Part shown: positions 7,597-16,636 of the stretch, in pieces
How the letters are laid out: every line of letters starts with the position of its first letter
Position numbering within the stretch: position 1 is the first letter of the stretch
From: Leptospira jelokensis
GTDB lineage: Bacteria > Spirochaetota > Leptospiria > Leptospirales > Leptospiraceae
DNA length: 64,000 nucleotides
Direction: 5' to 3'
NCBI RefSeq assembly: GCF_004769635.1
Contig: NZ_RQGH01000013.1
Location: 1 to 64,000, forward strand
Translations under genes and position numbers: made by a program
The notes under the pieces: generated by a model
Seen by the model: the letters and a program-made list of their open reading frames with translations, nothing else
The model's database searches: none
Told to the model about the DNA's origin: nothing

Positions 7597-9170
7597 CAAC
7601 CACACCTAATAAACTTTCCGCATCTCCCACAATTCCGCCAAACAAAGGTAAGGAAAGAAAATTTGACATTACAAGTATTTTAGAAGAAGGGCCACTTCCT
7701 TTAAAAAAATCAGATTCTCAAAATCTGGATTTAGATGAAAAACTAAGAAAAGCCTATTTTTGGATTACCAATTTTGCAATCATCAATCCATTTTATGACA
7801 TCGAATACAATGACACACCACCATTAAAGTTTTCGATTGGTGATTCTAAATCTACCGTTACACTTCCAACAGCGCAAAGTTATTCAAGCTTTGTTTTACT
7901 ACCTTTAATTTCATTGATTGTAAAAGGAAAATGTTTGTTAGTTGGTGGTCCAGGACGTGGGAAAACGGCATCAGCCATTTTAATGGGAATTTTGGCTGGG
8001 TATTCTATCAAAGAAATCAAACGAGCCATCCAACATGGCCAACCACAAATGACAATTACTGATTTACTGGGAAACCCATTACCAAGTGATATGATGCAAG
8101 CGAAATCCATGGATGAAATCAAAATCGCATGGAGGAAATGGCTTGGGATGCAAGTAAAAATCATCGATGAATACAATCGTATCCCTACACGAACCCAATC
8201 AGCACTTCTCACCATTATGGGAGATAATTATGCAGAAATTTATGACCAAATTTATGAATGCCCAGAGGCCGCTTGGTATCTGACTGCAAATGATGATGCG
8301 GGTGGAGGAACTTACCAAGTCATCGAAGCCCTTCGGGATCGAATTGACGTGGTAGTCAAAGCACCACACTTTAACACACGTTTCATCAAGGACCTCATCC
8401 AAAGGGTTGAAGAAGGATACAAACCTGAATCACTTGTTCCAAAGGAAATCATATTTTCTGAAGAAGAAATGAAAACCATCACGGAACAAATCAAACAAGT
8501 GCAATTCCCAACAGGCCTTCGGCGTAGGATGGAATTTTTTGCATCACAGTTTGAATTTATGGAGTATGCCGGCGAACAGTTGGAATACAAAACAAAAGAC
8601 ACAGCAAAACTCAGTGCTTCCGATTTTAGTCGATTGTCATCTCTTGAGACTGGAAAAGACAAAATCAAAGACATCGGTTCACAAACCAAAAATGGCTTAA
8701 GTGTCAGGGCAATTTTTACCTGCATCAATTATGCAAAGGCACTCGCTTACTTTCGAGGACTAACTGAAGTTACTCTCGATGACCTAAGCCATGTTTTACC
8801 GTTTGTACTCCATGATAAACTAGCACAAAACATCGACTCCCCTTTCTTTGAAGAAGCTGAAAATCAAATTTATAGAAGTGATCGTGTGAGTTGGATTCGT
8901 AAACTCTTTACCTTGTCTTTAAGTGAATATGAAAGGCTTGGGCTTGACAAAAATGATAAAGTATCACAACTCACAGAAATCTTTGAGAAAGGATTAGAAG
9001 GTTTGTCTGCGAAAGAGACAAAACAGAGGCTTGTCGAAATTGAAAAAGAAATCGAATCCATGTCCAAACAACGGAAGTTATATGGCCATATGTTTGACGA
9101 TTTGTTAAACCTAAAATACCTCCACCAAAGGTATACGAATTACTTAAAATGGGTGGAATCAAATGTATGA
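7593..9170 (+). CDS. MoxR-like AAA+ ATPase
   Basis: A 525-residue AAA+ protein. The Walker A motif is GGPGRGKT (about 118-125) and the Walker B is VKIIDEYNR (about 188-196), followed by the TQSALLTIM helix typical of MoxR ATPases; AWYLTANDD supplies sensor 1 and ALRDRID an arginine-finger region. MoxR proteins are usually about 330 residues, so this one has N- and C-terminal extensions, the latter a charged helix. MoxR ATPases commonly act as chaperones with VWA-domain partners, and a VWA protein is encoded two genes downstream at 10106. Overlaps at both ends (ATGA in each case) indicate translational coupling. The role of the cassette is unknown. Confidence 0.88.
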   Translation: MTTTPNKLSASPTIPPNKGKERKFDITSILEEGPLPLKKSDSQNLDLDEKLRKAYFWITNFAIINPFYDIEYNDTPPLKFSIGDSKSTVTLPTAQSYSSFVLLPLISLIVKGKCLLVGGPGRGKTASAILMGILAGYSIKEIKRAIQHGQPQMTITDLLGNPLPSDMMQAKSMDEIKIAWRKWLGMQVKIIDEYNRIPTRTQSALLTIMGDNYAEIYDQIYECPEAAWYLTANDDAGGGTYQVIEALRDRIDVVVKAPHFNTRFIKDLIQRVEEGYKPESLVPKEIIFSEEEMKTITEQIKQVQFPTGLRRRMEFFASQFEFMEYAGEQLEYKTKDTAKLSASDFSRLSSLETGKDKIKDIGSQTKNGLSVRAIFTCINYAKALAYFRGLTEVTLDDLSHVLPFVLHDKLAQNIDSPFFEEAENQIYRSDRVSWIRKLFTLSLSEYERLGLDKNDKVSQLTEIFEKGLEGLSAKETKQRLVEIEKEIESMSKQRKLYGHMFDDLLNLKYLHQRYTNYLKWVESNV

Positions 9171-10105
9171 GTTCCATTCCCTGGAAATCCATCCTTCTCA
9201 AACACAAAGAAGTTTGTAATCACTTCGTCCATTCCATAAAAAGAGTGAACCCTCAATTCCCTGAGGAAGAATTGGCCGATCACTTAGAACTTTTTATGGA
9301 TTCCTTACTGACCAATCTTAAAATTGAAATGGATGATGTAACAATCGTTTCTTTATTTGAAACCTTAGTCATACTGATTTCTAAACATGTTTTATCTATA
9401 AAGGACCAAACAAAAAAACTTTTCTATCAAATCCTTTCTGAGATTCACCCTGATGTGAAACGGGATCCAAAGTTATTTTTTTCATATTTCGCCAATGTGT
9501 TTTCCAAATTGGAGCCTGACAAAAAGGATGTTTTTCTCAAACGATTCCATTCTATCTTACCCAAAATCCAAACCATAGAGGAATCAAATTTTGTGTTAGG
9601 ATTATTGTATTGGGCAAGTGGCAAACCAGAATATAGAGAAAGTTTACAATCACCATTCCTGAATCTAAACCCATCTTTAAAATCTGAAATCAAACAATTG
9701 TTTGGGATCGATGAATCCTCAATCCAATCACCTTTTTTTGCTAAAGTGGGAAACCAATCAGAAAAACCAAACTTCCACTTCCGTTTTATTTCTGGTTATA
9801 CCTTGTTTGGTGGCAGTTTCCAACAATTACCGATTCTTTATCTTGACTTGGAAAAGATATTGGTATCTTCAGGGGAAACTTGGTTTCAACTCTTCGTGGA
9901 TGAATTTGGAACCAGTCTTTATCCCATCGAAAAAACACAATCCGCCGTAAGAATGAGTGATAAACCTTCAAACCTTTGGAAACCTATGATACAACAAAAA
10001 CTTGATCCTAGTTTCGTCACCTCATCTATTGAAAAGGATTCTTTTTTAATCATCACTCTTAGAAACTCTTACCAACTGTATTTGTTTTATAAGGGGAGAA
10101 CATAA
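9167..10105 (+). CDS. Hypothetical protein of the MoxR-VWA gene set
   Basis: I place the start at the ATG at 9167, which overlaps the ATPase stop in ATGA; an upstream ATG at 9149 in the same frame would overlap by 22 bases. The product is 312 residues, mostly alpha-helical in the first two thirds, with no signal peptide, membrane span or recognised motif. The stop is immediately followed by the GTG start of the VWA protein. Fixed position between a MoxR ATPase and a VWA protein suggests an adaptor or substrate-binding role, but this is inference only. Confidence 0.75.
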   Translation: MSSIPWKSILLKHKEVCNHFVHSIKRVNPQFPEEELADHLELFMDSLLTNLKIEMDDVTIVSLFETLVILISKHVLSIKDQTKKLFYQILSEIHPDVKRDPKLFFSYFANVFSKLEPDKKDVFLKRFHSILPKIQTIEESNFVLGLLYWASGKPEYRESLQSPFLNLNPSLKSEIKQLFGIDESSIQSPFFAKVGNQSEKPNFHFRFISGYTLFGGSFQQLPILYLDLEKILVSSGETWFQLFVDEFGTSLYPIEKTQSAVRMSDKPSNLWKPMIQQKLDPSFVTSSIEKDSFLIITLRNSYQLYLFYKGRT

Positions 10106-11752
10106 GTGGATTTTGTAAAAGTTTGGGAATCAAAATGGAATGAAGCACTCAAACTTTGGAGTGATTATGTAAAGTTAACGCCTGCTAAGTTTTTATTCAC
10201 AGAATCCGAAGAAAAGGGAGAAGGTTTAACTACTTCTTTTGCAGCCATTCGCTTAAAAGACCATAGAGTCCTATTATCTGTGAGACAAATCCAACATTAC
10301 AAACTCGAAGATTTTGCTTTGGAAATTTTAGGCCACGAAATCGGACACCATGTTTTCTGTCCCGGGGATTTAGCAGACCAAGCAAAATTAGTATACATCA
10401 CAAATTTAGCAATGCCTCGTTATAACCACCTAACACCAATGATCGTTAATATTTACGAGGACTTGTTTATCAACGATCACCTAAAACGGCAAAATAATTT
10501 ACGAATGGAAGAGGTTTATAAAAAATTAGGGAAACAGAAGGATCCTTTTTGGAATTTTTATATGCGAACTTATGAATTATTATGGGCTCTTCCTACTGGG
10601 ACTCTCACCGAAGGGACGTTAAGTGACCAAATCCAATCGGATGCGGCCCTAGTCTCAAGAATGATTCGCAATTACCCTAATGATTGGGAAAAAGCAATGT
10701 TCGATTTTGCTAGTATCTGTTTTCCTTATTTTTTTGAGACCAATCAAGAATCGAATTCCAAAGTCATCAAATCCTTATTAGATACTTTGGATGCAGGGAA
10801 AGGTCTGCCCCCTCCTTCAGGCCTCACAGACGTAGAAATCTCATCCGAATTATTTCCTACTGAAGGGATCACAGGCTCGAAACGATCCCTTTCACCTGCC
10901 GAGTATTCAACCATTTGTAAAAGTATGGGTATTGAAGCAGATATATCTGAAATCACATACCGATACTACAAAGACAAAGCTTTGCCCTACCTTGTCCCTT
11001 TCCCAGAGTTAATCACTCCTGGTGCAAAAGAAGAAATTTTAGAAGGGAACGAATTATGGGATCCAGGTTCTCCAATTGATAAAATCAATTGGCTTGAGTC
11101 CACAATCAAAAGCCCTGTTATCATTCCAGGTTATACAACCGTTGAAGATGTGTTTGGCGAAACAACATCCAATGAAATCAAATTGAACCCGATCGACTTA
11201 GATTTGTTTGTTGACTGTTCAGGTTCCATGCCAAATCCCCAAAACGAATTATCGTATCTAACCTTAGCAGGTGCCATCATCGCTTTATCTGCATTAAAAA
11301 CCGGCAGTGGTGTGCGAGTGACATTATGGTCAGGAGAAAAAGAATTTTTAACTACGAATGGTTTTATTAAAAATGAAAAAGAAATCTTAAAAGTACTGAC
11401 TGGTTATTTCGGTGGAGGGACATGTTTTCCTTTGGAACTTCTTGAAGATGGATACAAAGAAGTTCCCAAAAGAAAACGCCACATCCTAATCATCTCCGAT
11501 GATGGAATTGATACCATGTTCACCCAAACTTACCCACGTGACCCGCGTGCCATAGTGAAAAATGCATTAGAAAAAGCATGTGGTGGAGGGTCAATGGTTT
11601 TACAACTGTACCAACCAAACAATAACCCAGTTGTGAATGAACTCAAACAAAGTGGTTGGGAAATTTACCCAATCAAAACTTGGACTGATTTAATTCAGTT
11701 TAGTAAGGACTTCGTAGAAAGGAATTATGTTAGAAATCAGATACTACGTTAA
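10106..11752 (+). CDS. Putative metallopeptidase-VWA protein (DUF2201-like architecture)
   Basis: A 548-residue protein with GTG start, preceded by AAGGGGAG. Residues 76-82 read GHEIGHH, an HExxH zinc-peptidase motif (H77, E78, H81), and NIYEDLFIND around 115-124 offers an acidic third ligand. The C-terminal half holds a VWA-like domain with the MIDAS signature DCSGS (370-374) and a later SDDGID. A peptidase-like N-terminus joined to a VWA-like C-terminus resembles the DUF2201 family paired with MoxR ATPases. Known MoxR-VWA pairs remodel or insert cofactors into target proteins; the target here is not evident. No signal peptide is visible, so it is probably cytoplasmic. Confidence 0.82.
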   Translation: MDFVKVWESKWNEALKLWSDYVKLTPAKFLFTESEEKGEGLTTSFAAIRLKDHRVLLSVRQIQHYKLEDFALEILGHEIGHHVFCPGDLADQAKLVYITNLAMPRYNHLTPMIVNIYEDLFINDHLKRQNNLRMEEVYKKLGKQKDPFWNFYMRTYELLWALPTGTLTEGTLSDQIQSDAALVSRMIRNYPNDWEKAMFDFASICFPYFFETNQESNSKVIKSLLDTLDAGKGLPPPSGLTDVEISSELFPTEGITGSKRSLSPAEYSTICKSMGIEADISEITYRYYKDKALPYLVPFPELITPGAKEEILEGNELWDPGSPIDKINWLESTIKSPVIIPGYTTVEDVFGETTSNEIKLNPIDLDLFVDCSGSMPNPQNELSYLTLAGAIIALSALKTGSGVRVTLWSGEKEFLTTNGFIKNEKEILKVLTGYFGGGTCFPLELLEDGYKEVPKRKRHILIISDDGIDTMFTQTYPRDPRAIVKNALEKACGGGSMVLQLYQPNNNPVVNELKQSGWEIYPIKTWTDLIQFSKDFVERNYVRNQILR

Positions 11753-12278
11753 ACAAGTTCTAAACACAGCCTTACATTTGGTGGATTTACCTTCTGTGTC
11801 TCTGGATGCTCTCTGGTTTGATGTATTCTTTTTTCGCACTGGCCAAGGGAAAACAGATGTTTTTCCAAAATCGTTTGATAGCATCACCAATCTCAATCTA
11901 AAAGCACTCCATATTATTTTAGCAAATCTATTGAATGACAAGGAGGCACAAATCCCAGAAATACCGAAAGAATCCCTCTTCGAATACTTAACAAATACCT
12001 TACCTACTTTATGTGACCTTGTCCCCAATTACAATACATGGACAACGGATGCTGAACGGGCAGAAGAATTGATTCGAAGTGTATTCCATTCACTTGGCAT
12101 TTTTCCAGAAAATGAAACCAAAGAATACTTTAAAGATCGTTACCTTTCCATTGATTCTCGTGAACGAATCCGAATTTTAGATGAAACAAAAAAAGCACAA
12201 GAAAGAGCAAAAGAAATCCTACGGCAATTGAAACAAAAAGAAGAGGAAGAAGCTGCCTCAAAATACAACCGTGAATAA
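11727..12278 (+). CDS. Hypothetical protein, last of the MoxR-VWA set
   Basis: A 183-residue protein whose ATG has a good AAAGGA sequence 4 bases upstream and lies 26 bases inside the preceding gene. The body is mostly helical; the C-terminal 40 residues are a charged helix rich in Lys, Glu and Gln that probably forms a coiled coil. No family is recognised. Its end overlaps the GTG start of the ligase gene by 8 bases. It may be a structural partner of the upstream proteins. Confidence 0.7.
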   Translation: MLEIRYYVKQVLNTALHLVDLPSVSLDALWFDVFFFRTGQGKTDVFPKSFDSITNLNLKALHIILANLLNDKEAQIPEIPKESLFEYLTNTLPTLCDLVPNYNTWTTDAERAEELIRSVFHSLGIFPENETKEYFKDRYLSIDSRERIRILDETKKAQERAKEILRQLKQKEEEEAASKYNRE

Positions 12279-13692
12279 AATTTTAGATTTTGCCACAACA
12301 CCTCTGTTACGTGAAGAATGGGAAAAAGAATTAGTGAATTTGATCCATTCAAAGTACGCACCAAAATGGAATGCCAAAATTGGTGACCGAATTGGAGAAG
12401 ATGAATACCAGTTTGTGAAATCATTCCAAAACGAATTTTTACAAGCCAAAAAAGATGCGAACTACCAAACCAAAGAGTCCATTCTTTTATTCATTGAAGT
12501 TTTTCGCAATCAGTCTGAATTTTTTCGCTCCCGTTTGTTTGGACTGAACATTAGTGACGAATACGAATCCATCCCACTCACGAATCGAGATGACCTACAA
12601 ACAAACATCACTGCCATCATTCCAAAAGATTTAGATTTATCCAAGATGGTGATCAATCCAACTTCTGGGACAACGGGAAAACCAATCCTTGCGCCGAACC
12701 ATCCAAAGTCAATTGGGTGTTATGTACCTCTGATTGAATACAGCGTAGAAAAGTTTGGAGTAAAACCCATCCATTCACCAAAATCAACATTCGCCATCCA
12801 ACTTTGTTACCAGGAAAAAACCATAGAATACGCCACCTGTCATAGTTTGGCGGGAGGGGCCAAATTTGCCAAAATCAATATCCACCCAAATTCATGGAGA
12901 AAACCTTCGGACTTACAAAATTTCCTCATAGAATCTTCTCCACAAATCTTAACTGGCGATCCCTATGCCTTTGAATCCGCAATGAAAATGGGGATCCAAT
13001 ATAAGCCAGAAGCCATCCAATCTACTGCCCTTGAACTAACGCCAGCTTTACGATCTAAACTCAGTGATTACTTTCAATGCCCCGTGATCAACTTTTATTC
13101 GTTAAACGAAACAGGGCCAATCGCATATTCCTGCCCGATCCATCCTGAATGGATGCACATCCTACCCCATGATTTGTATGTAGAAGTATTATCAAAAGAT
13201 ACTGGATTCCCAGTCCCATCGGGCAATATGGGTGAGATTGTCGTCACTGGAGGAAGGAACCCTTATTTGCCACTTTTACGTTACAAAACAGGTGACCTGG
13301 GAGAAATTCAATTTGGACCTTGCCTTTGCGGTGACCATTTCCCACGTTTACGCCTGTTATCTGGTCGAAAATCCGTTTATTTTCAGAATACAAATGGAGA
13401 TACTATTAATCCAATTGATGTAGGAAGGATTCTCAGAAAAAAACCATTCATTTTCCAATTCCAAGTGGAGCAAACCAGAAAAGATGAATGGGAATGCCGC
13501 CTGTCTTTGGAAACGGAAATCATAAAAGATGAATTCCAATGGGAAATAGAAAAGAATATTTTACATAAGGAACTAAAATCCCTTTTTGGTGAAAATTCCA
13601 AAGTTTTGATTTCCACCAATTATCCGTTAGATGGAAAAAAGCAATTGGCTTATATCAATTCTTATCAAATCCAAACTGAGGCCAACAAATGA
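12271..13692 (+). CDS. Adenylate-forming ligase, PaaK-like
   Basis: A 473-residue member of the ANL superfamily closest in style to phenylacetate-CoA ligase. The phosphate-binding motif TSGTTGKP (about 129-136), the YSLNETGP motif (about 274-281) and RYKTGDLGE (about 335) are all present, so adenylation chemistry is likely. CLCGDH in the C-terminal part resembles the Cys/His segment of PaaK-type enzymes. The start is a GTG overlapping the previous stop by 8 bases. The acid substrate cannot be told. It overlaps nadR-like by 4 bases, so it is probably co-expressed with NAD salvage. Confidence 0.8.
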   Translation: MNKILDFATTPLLREEWEKELVNLIHSKYAPKWNAKIGDRIGEDEYQFVKSFQNEFLQAKKDANYQTKESILLFIEVFRNQSEFFRSRLFGLNISDEYESIPLTNRDDLQTNITAIIPKDLDLSKMVINPTSGTTGKPILAPNHPKSIGCYVPLIEYSVEKFGVKPIHSPKSTFAIQLCYQEKTIEYATCHSLAGGAKFAKINIHPNSWRKPSDLQNFLIESSPQILTGDPYAFESAMKMGIQYKPEAIQSTALELTPALRSKLSDYFQCPVINFYSLNETGPIAYSCPIHPEWMHILPHDLYVEVLSKDTGFPVPSGNMGEIVVTGGRNPYLPLLRYKTGDLGEIQFGPCLCGDHFPRLRLLSGRKSVYFQNTNGDTINPIDVGRILRKKPFIFQFQVEQTRKDEWECRLSLETEIIKDEFQWEIEKNILHKELKSLFGENSKVLISTNYPLDGKKQLAYINSYQIQTEANK

Positions 13693-14717
13693 TCCATGGA
13701 CTCGTTCTTGGTAAATTTTACCCACCTCACAAAGGCCACCTCCACCTAATCAAAGAAGCAAAAAAAAAATGTGATCTACTAACAGTGCTTATTTGTTCTT
13801 TAGAACGTGAGATCATACCTGGAGAACTCCGCTTTGAATGGATGAAAGGATTAATCCCAGATCCCAATATAAAATTGGTTTGGGTGAAGGACGAAAACCC
13901 ACAATACCCAGAAGACCATCCCAATTTTTGGGAGATTTGGAAACAAACAATTTCATCCCATTCCAAATTACCCATCGATTTTGTGTTCACCTCAGAATTG
14001 TATGGTGACCCACTCGCGTCTGTTCTTGGGTGCCAACATATACCGATTGATCTAAAAAGAAAACAAATACCCATCTCGGCATCAAAGATCCGTGAAAACC
14101 CAATCCAATATTGGGAATACATTCCTGAACCAATCCGATCTTATTTTGTCAAACGGATTGTTCTCACAGGAAGTGAGTCCGTTGGGAAAACCACACTGAC
14201 AAAAAAACTGGCAAATCATTTTGAAACCAATTGGATCCCTGAGTTTGCTAGGCAATATTTGGAAGAAAAACCAACTCCAATGGACGAATCCGATTTTTTA
14301 CCGATCGCGAAAGGGCATCTTTTGAGTGAAATTGAAGCCGCAAAAAACTCAAACGGAATTCTATTTTTGGATACAGATTTACTCACAACAAAAGTATATT
14401 TAGAAAGATACTACAGATCAGACATCCCTTGGCTCACCGAACGGGCGCTTGGTTTACAATATGATGCATCTTTATTTTTAGACATCGACATTCCATGGGA
14501 AAAGGACAAATTACGAGACTTAGGTGACGAAAGGGAGGAAATGAAAAACCGTTTTTTGCAAGCGATGGCTGAAGCCAAACGAGATTTTTTTATGATCAAA
14601 GGGAATTTTTTAGAAAGAGAGAAATTAGCAATCGACTATGTAAATCAAATCAAAAAATGGCCAATCCATCCGATTTCTTTTACAAAAGAACAGATTGCCT
14701 TACGTAAGATCCAATAA
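13689..14717 (+). CDS. nadR: NadR-like NMN adenylyltransferase / ribosylnicotinamide kinase
   Basis: A 342-residue bifunctional NAD salvage enzyme. The N-terminal nucleotidyltransferase has GKFYPPHKGH (8-17) and ISASKIREN (about 131), the two NMNAT signatures. The C-terminal kinase has a Walker A GSESVGKTTL (about 160) and IPEFARQYL, matching ribosylnicotinamide kinase. It lacks the N-terminal helix-turn-helix repressor domain of enterobacterial NadR, so it should be an enzyme only. ATGA overlap with the ligase gene indicates coupling. Its last 38 bases overlap the convergent gene on the other strand. Confidence 0.88.
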   Translation: MIHGLVLGKFYPPHKGHLHLIKEAKKKCDLLTVLICSLEREIIPGELRFEWMKGLIPDPNIKLVWVKDENPQYPEDHPNFWEIWKQTISSHSKLPIDFVFTSELYGDPLASVLGCQHIPIDLKRKQIPISASKIRENPIQYWEYIPEPIRSYFVKRIVLTGSESVGKTTLTKKLANHFETNWIPEFARQYLEEKPTPMDESDFLPIAKGHLLSEIEAAKNSNGILFLDTDLLTTKVYLERYYRSDIPWLTERALGLQYDASLFLDIDIPWEKDKLRDLGDEREEMKNRFLQAMAEAKRDFFMIKGNFLEREKLAIDYVNQIKKWPIHPISFTKEQIALRKIQ

Positions 14718-15534
14718 CATCCGTTGGTAATACCTCACCATTCACCAAGTTTTTCATTTCATAAAGTGTGGTTCCCTTAGAAGCATTATCAATATTTTTA
14801 GGACCAATTTGATTTTTGATATGTTCACCGATGACAAAACGTACTTCCAAACTAAAGCGAGAATATCCTTGTGAATTGTCATTAGTTCCATGCAAATGGT
14901 GAGAGGCAAAAATAAAATAATCACCAAAATCTCCCGCAACCGAAAGAGGGTTTGGATCCGAAACAGGACTTGTAGGTTTTGGGAATACTTTTTCACCGAT
15001 TTTTGGGTGATCGGAACTTGTTTGGAACCCACCCGTTTCTATCCAATGCTCATAGTCAAATGAGTGAGAGTTGTTTTCCACCGGGTTCAAAAAATAAGAA
15101 GGATAAAGAGAAAACCCAGAACCTAACTCTACTTTTGTGATGGGAAGCCACAAATTGATTTGGTTTTCAGGATTGGCATACCACGGGTCACGGTGGAGGA
15201 ATTGAACTGATTCTGCACCTTCCATTTGGTGGAATCCATTTGGAACACAACGAAGCCGAAACAAATCCACATACACATCATTTGGATCAACATTCCACTC
15301 TTCTAATATGGGAATAAGGAAGTTTGCAATGGAATGGTTTTCATAAATTTTGTGGCGAATCTTTGCCATTACATTCTGTAATTGCAGAAAGGGCATTTGA
15401 GAAGAAAGAAGACAAGGATCACCTGTTTGGAACTCGTCTTGGATGTACTGATGGATTGGGTTTAGGTTTGTTTTAGATCGTTGGGAAAGTTTACCGAAGT
15501 CTGTATGTCCTTCGTAAAGGGATATTATCTCCAT
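14680..15534 (-). CDS. Putative Fe(II)/2-oxoglutarate dioxygenase, PhyH-like
   Basis: A 284-residue protein. LHRDPWY supplies an HxD iron-binding motif (about 129-131), and ASHHLHGT with a downstream SRFSLEVRF provides the distal histidine and the arginine that would bind 2-oxoglutarate; together these are the double-stranded beta-helix signature of phytanoyl-CoA dioxygenase-like enzymes. The substrate is unknown. The gene is convergent with nadR and the two overlap by 38 bases, which is unusual but both reading frames look genuine. The next gene upstream is 31 bases away on the same strand. Confidence 0.65.
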   Translation of the reverse strand: MEIISLYEGHTDFGKLSQRSKTNLNPIHQYIQDEFQTGDPCLLSSQMPFLQLQNVMAKIRHKIYENHSIANFLIPILEEWNVDPNDVYVDLFRLRCVPNGFHQMEGAESVQFLHRDPWYANPENQINLWLPITKVELGSGFSLYPSYFLNPVENNSHSFDYEHWIETGGFQTSSDHPKIGEKVFPKPTSPVSDPNPLSVAGDFGDYFIFASHHLHGTNDNSQGYSRFSLEVRFVIGEHIKNQIGPKNIDNASKGTTLYEMKNLVNGEVLPTDVIGSYVRQSVLL

Positions 15535-15565
15535 TCCTTCAACTTTCCATTGGTTTCCAATTTGT

Positions 15566-15820
15566 TTAGGCTTTCGATTGTTTTTTGATTTCTTCTTTTA
15601 ATTCGATGATACTCATATACAAGTTTGCAAAAGTGGTGAGTTGGTTCATTGCATCTTGTAAACCTGCTTTGAACAAAAGGCCGTTGTCCATATGTTCGCG
15701 AAAGATGGTAAGTGGATTTTCACTTTCCATTCCATTCACAGTGTTTAGGTAGGATTCCAGAAGTTCTTTTTTCTCTTCAAGTGACTCTGGAACCTTCCAA
15801 CCATTGGACAATCGGCTCAT
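15566..15820 (-). CDS. Small hypothetical helical protein
   Basis: An 84-residue acidic, helical protein without membrane span, signal or cysteine motif, ending in a Lys-rich tail (EEIKKQSKA). It starts 7 bases after the stop of the upstream methyltransferase gene and is therefore probably co-transcribed with it. I do not recognise the family. The tight spacing on both sides and clear start argue for a real gene. Confidence 0.6.
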   Translation of the reverse strand: MSRLSNGWKVPESLEEKKELLESYLNTVNGMESENPLTIFREHMDNGLLFKAGLQDAMNQLTTFANLYMSIIELKEEIKKQSKA

Positions 15821-15827
15821 AAAAAAA

Positions 15828-16589
15828 TTATCGTCCTTCGACTTCCAGAAGTTTGGTGGTCTTTACGATCAGACGTGTAACAATATAAAACACCAAGCCA
15901 AATCCAAAAAACCAAGTGTGAAACGGTTTCCAAATCCCTGTGATGTCTACCACTCGAAGGTTTGGTTCTTGGAAATAAATTTGGATGAGATCAAATACAG
16001 TAAACACTACAATGATTCCAAATAAACTTGGGTATTCACGTTTCCAGATATTTCGGAAAGAAAAATTCAAATTTGGTTTTTGATACCCCGATAAACGTGG
16101 GATAAATGCTGGGGTTTTGTCCGCCCACTTCAAATATGCATCTTTGAACTTTCCACGAAGGAAATACTCTTCTGCGAATATAATCCTTTCATAATACAGA
16201 TAAAAGAACATGATATACACCAATGCGAATGCGAAATCGCGAAGGATAAAAACAGGTCCTAAATACATCAAAAAATTTCCTACATAAAGTGGGTGGCGAA
16301 CAAGAGAATAAATCCCTGATTGGTTGACCACATCGGCTACTTGTTGTTTGGTATTTCGCCCAGATGTATTTTTAGGAGTGTAACCGATGGTGAAACATCG
16401 CACAAATAATCCCGCTAAACTAACTACAAATGCACCAGTAAGCCAATATAAATTGGACATATAGTTCCCTTGGAAATAAGGAACATAGGGTAAATATAGT
16501 AAGGAAAGGAACAAAATGACTCCAGGAATGTAGGAGCGCCATCGGAAAAGAAAATTGCCTTGTTGGTTGAGTTCTTCTATCAGTGCCAT
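15828..16589 (-). CDS. Membrane methyltransferase of the PEMT/ICMT family
   Basis: A 253-residue polytopic membrane protein with about five to six hydrophobic helices. SLVRHPLYVGNFLMY (about 97-111) is the hallmark of isoprenylcysteine carboxyl methyltransferase and phospholipid N-methyltransferase-like proteins, and YERIIFAEE downstream fits the second conserved segment that binds S-adenosylmethionine. Leptospires contain methylated phospholipids, but the acceptor here could also be a prenyl or thiol group. The family is clear; the substrate is inference. It is divergent from the acyltransferase at 16637. Confidence 0.82.
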   Translation of the reverse strand: MALIEELNQQGNFLFRWRSYIPGVILFLSLLYLPYVPYFQGNYMSNLYWLTGAFVVSLAGLFVRCFTIGYTPKNTSGRNTKQQVADVVNQSGIYSLVRHPLYVGNFLMYLGPVFILRDFAFALVYIMFFYLYYERIIFAEEYFLRGKFKDAYLKWADKTPAFIPRLSGYQKPNLNFSFRNIWKREYPSLFGIIVVFTVFDLIQIYFQEPNLRVVDITGIWKPFHTWFFGFGLVFYIVTRLIVKTTKLLEVEGR

Positions 16590-16636
16590 GTTAAATCGTA
16601 CTTGCTTCCTTTGATTAAGCTGTCAGCATTCGTCCT

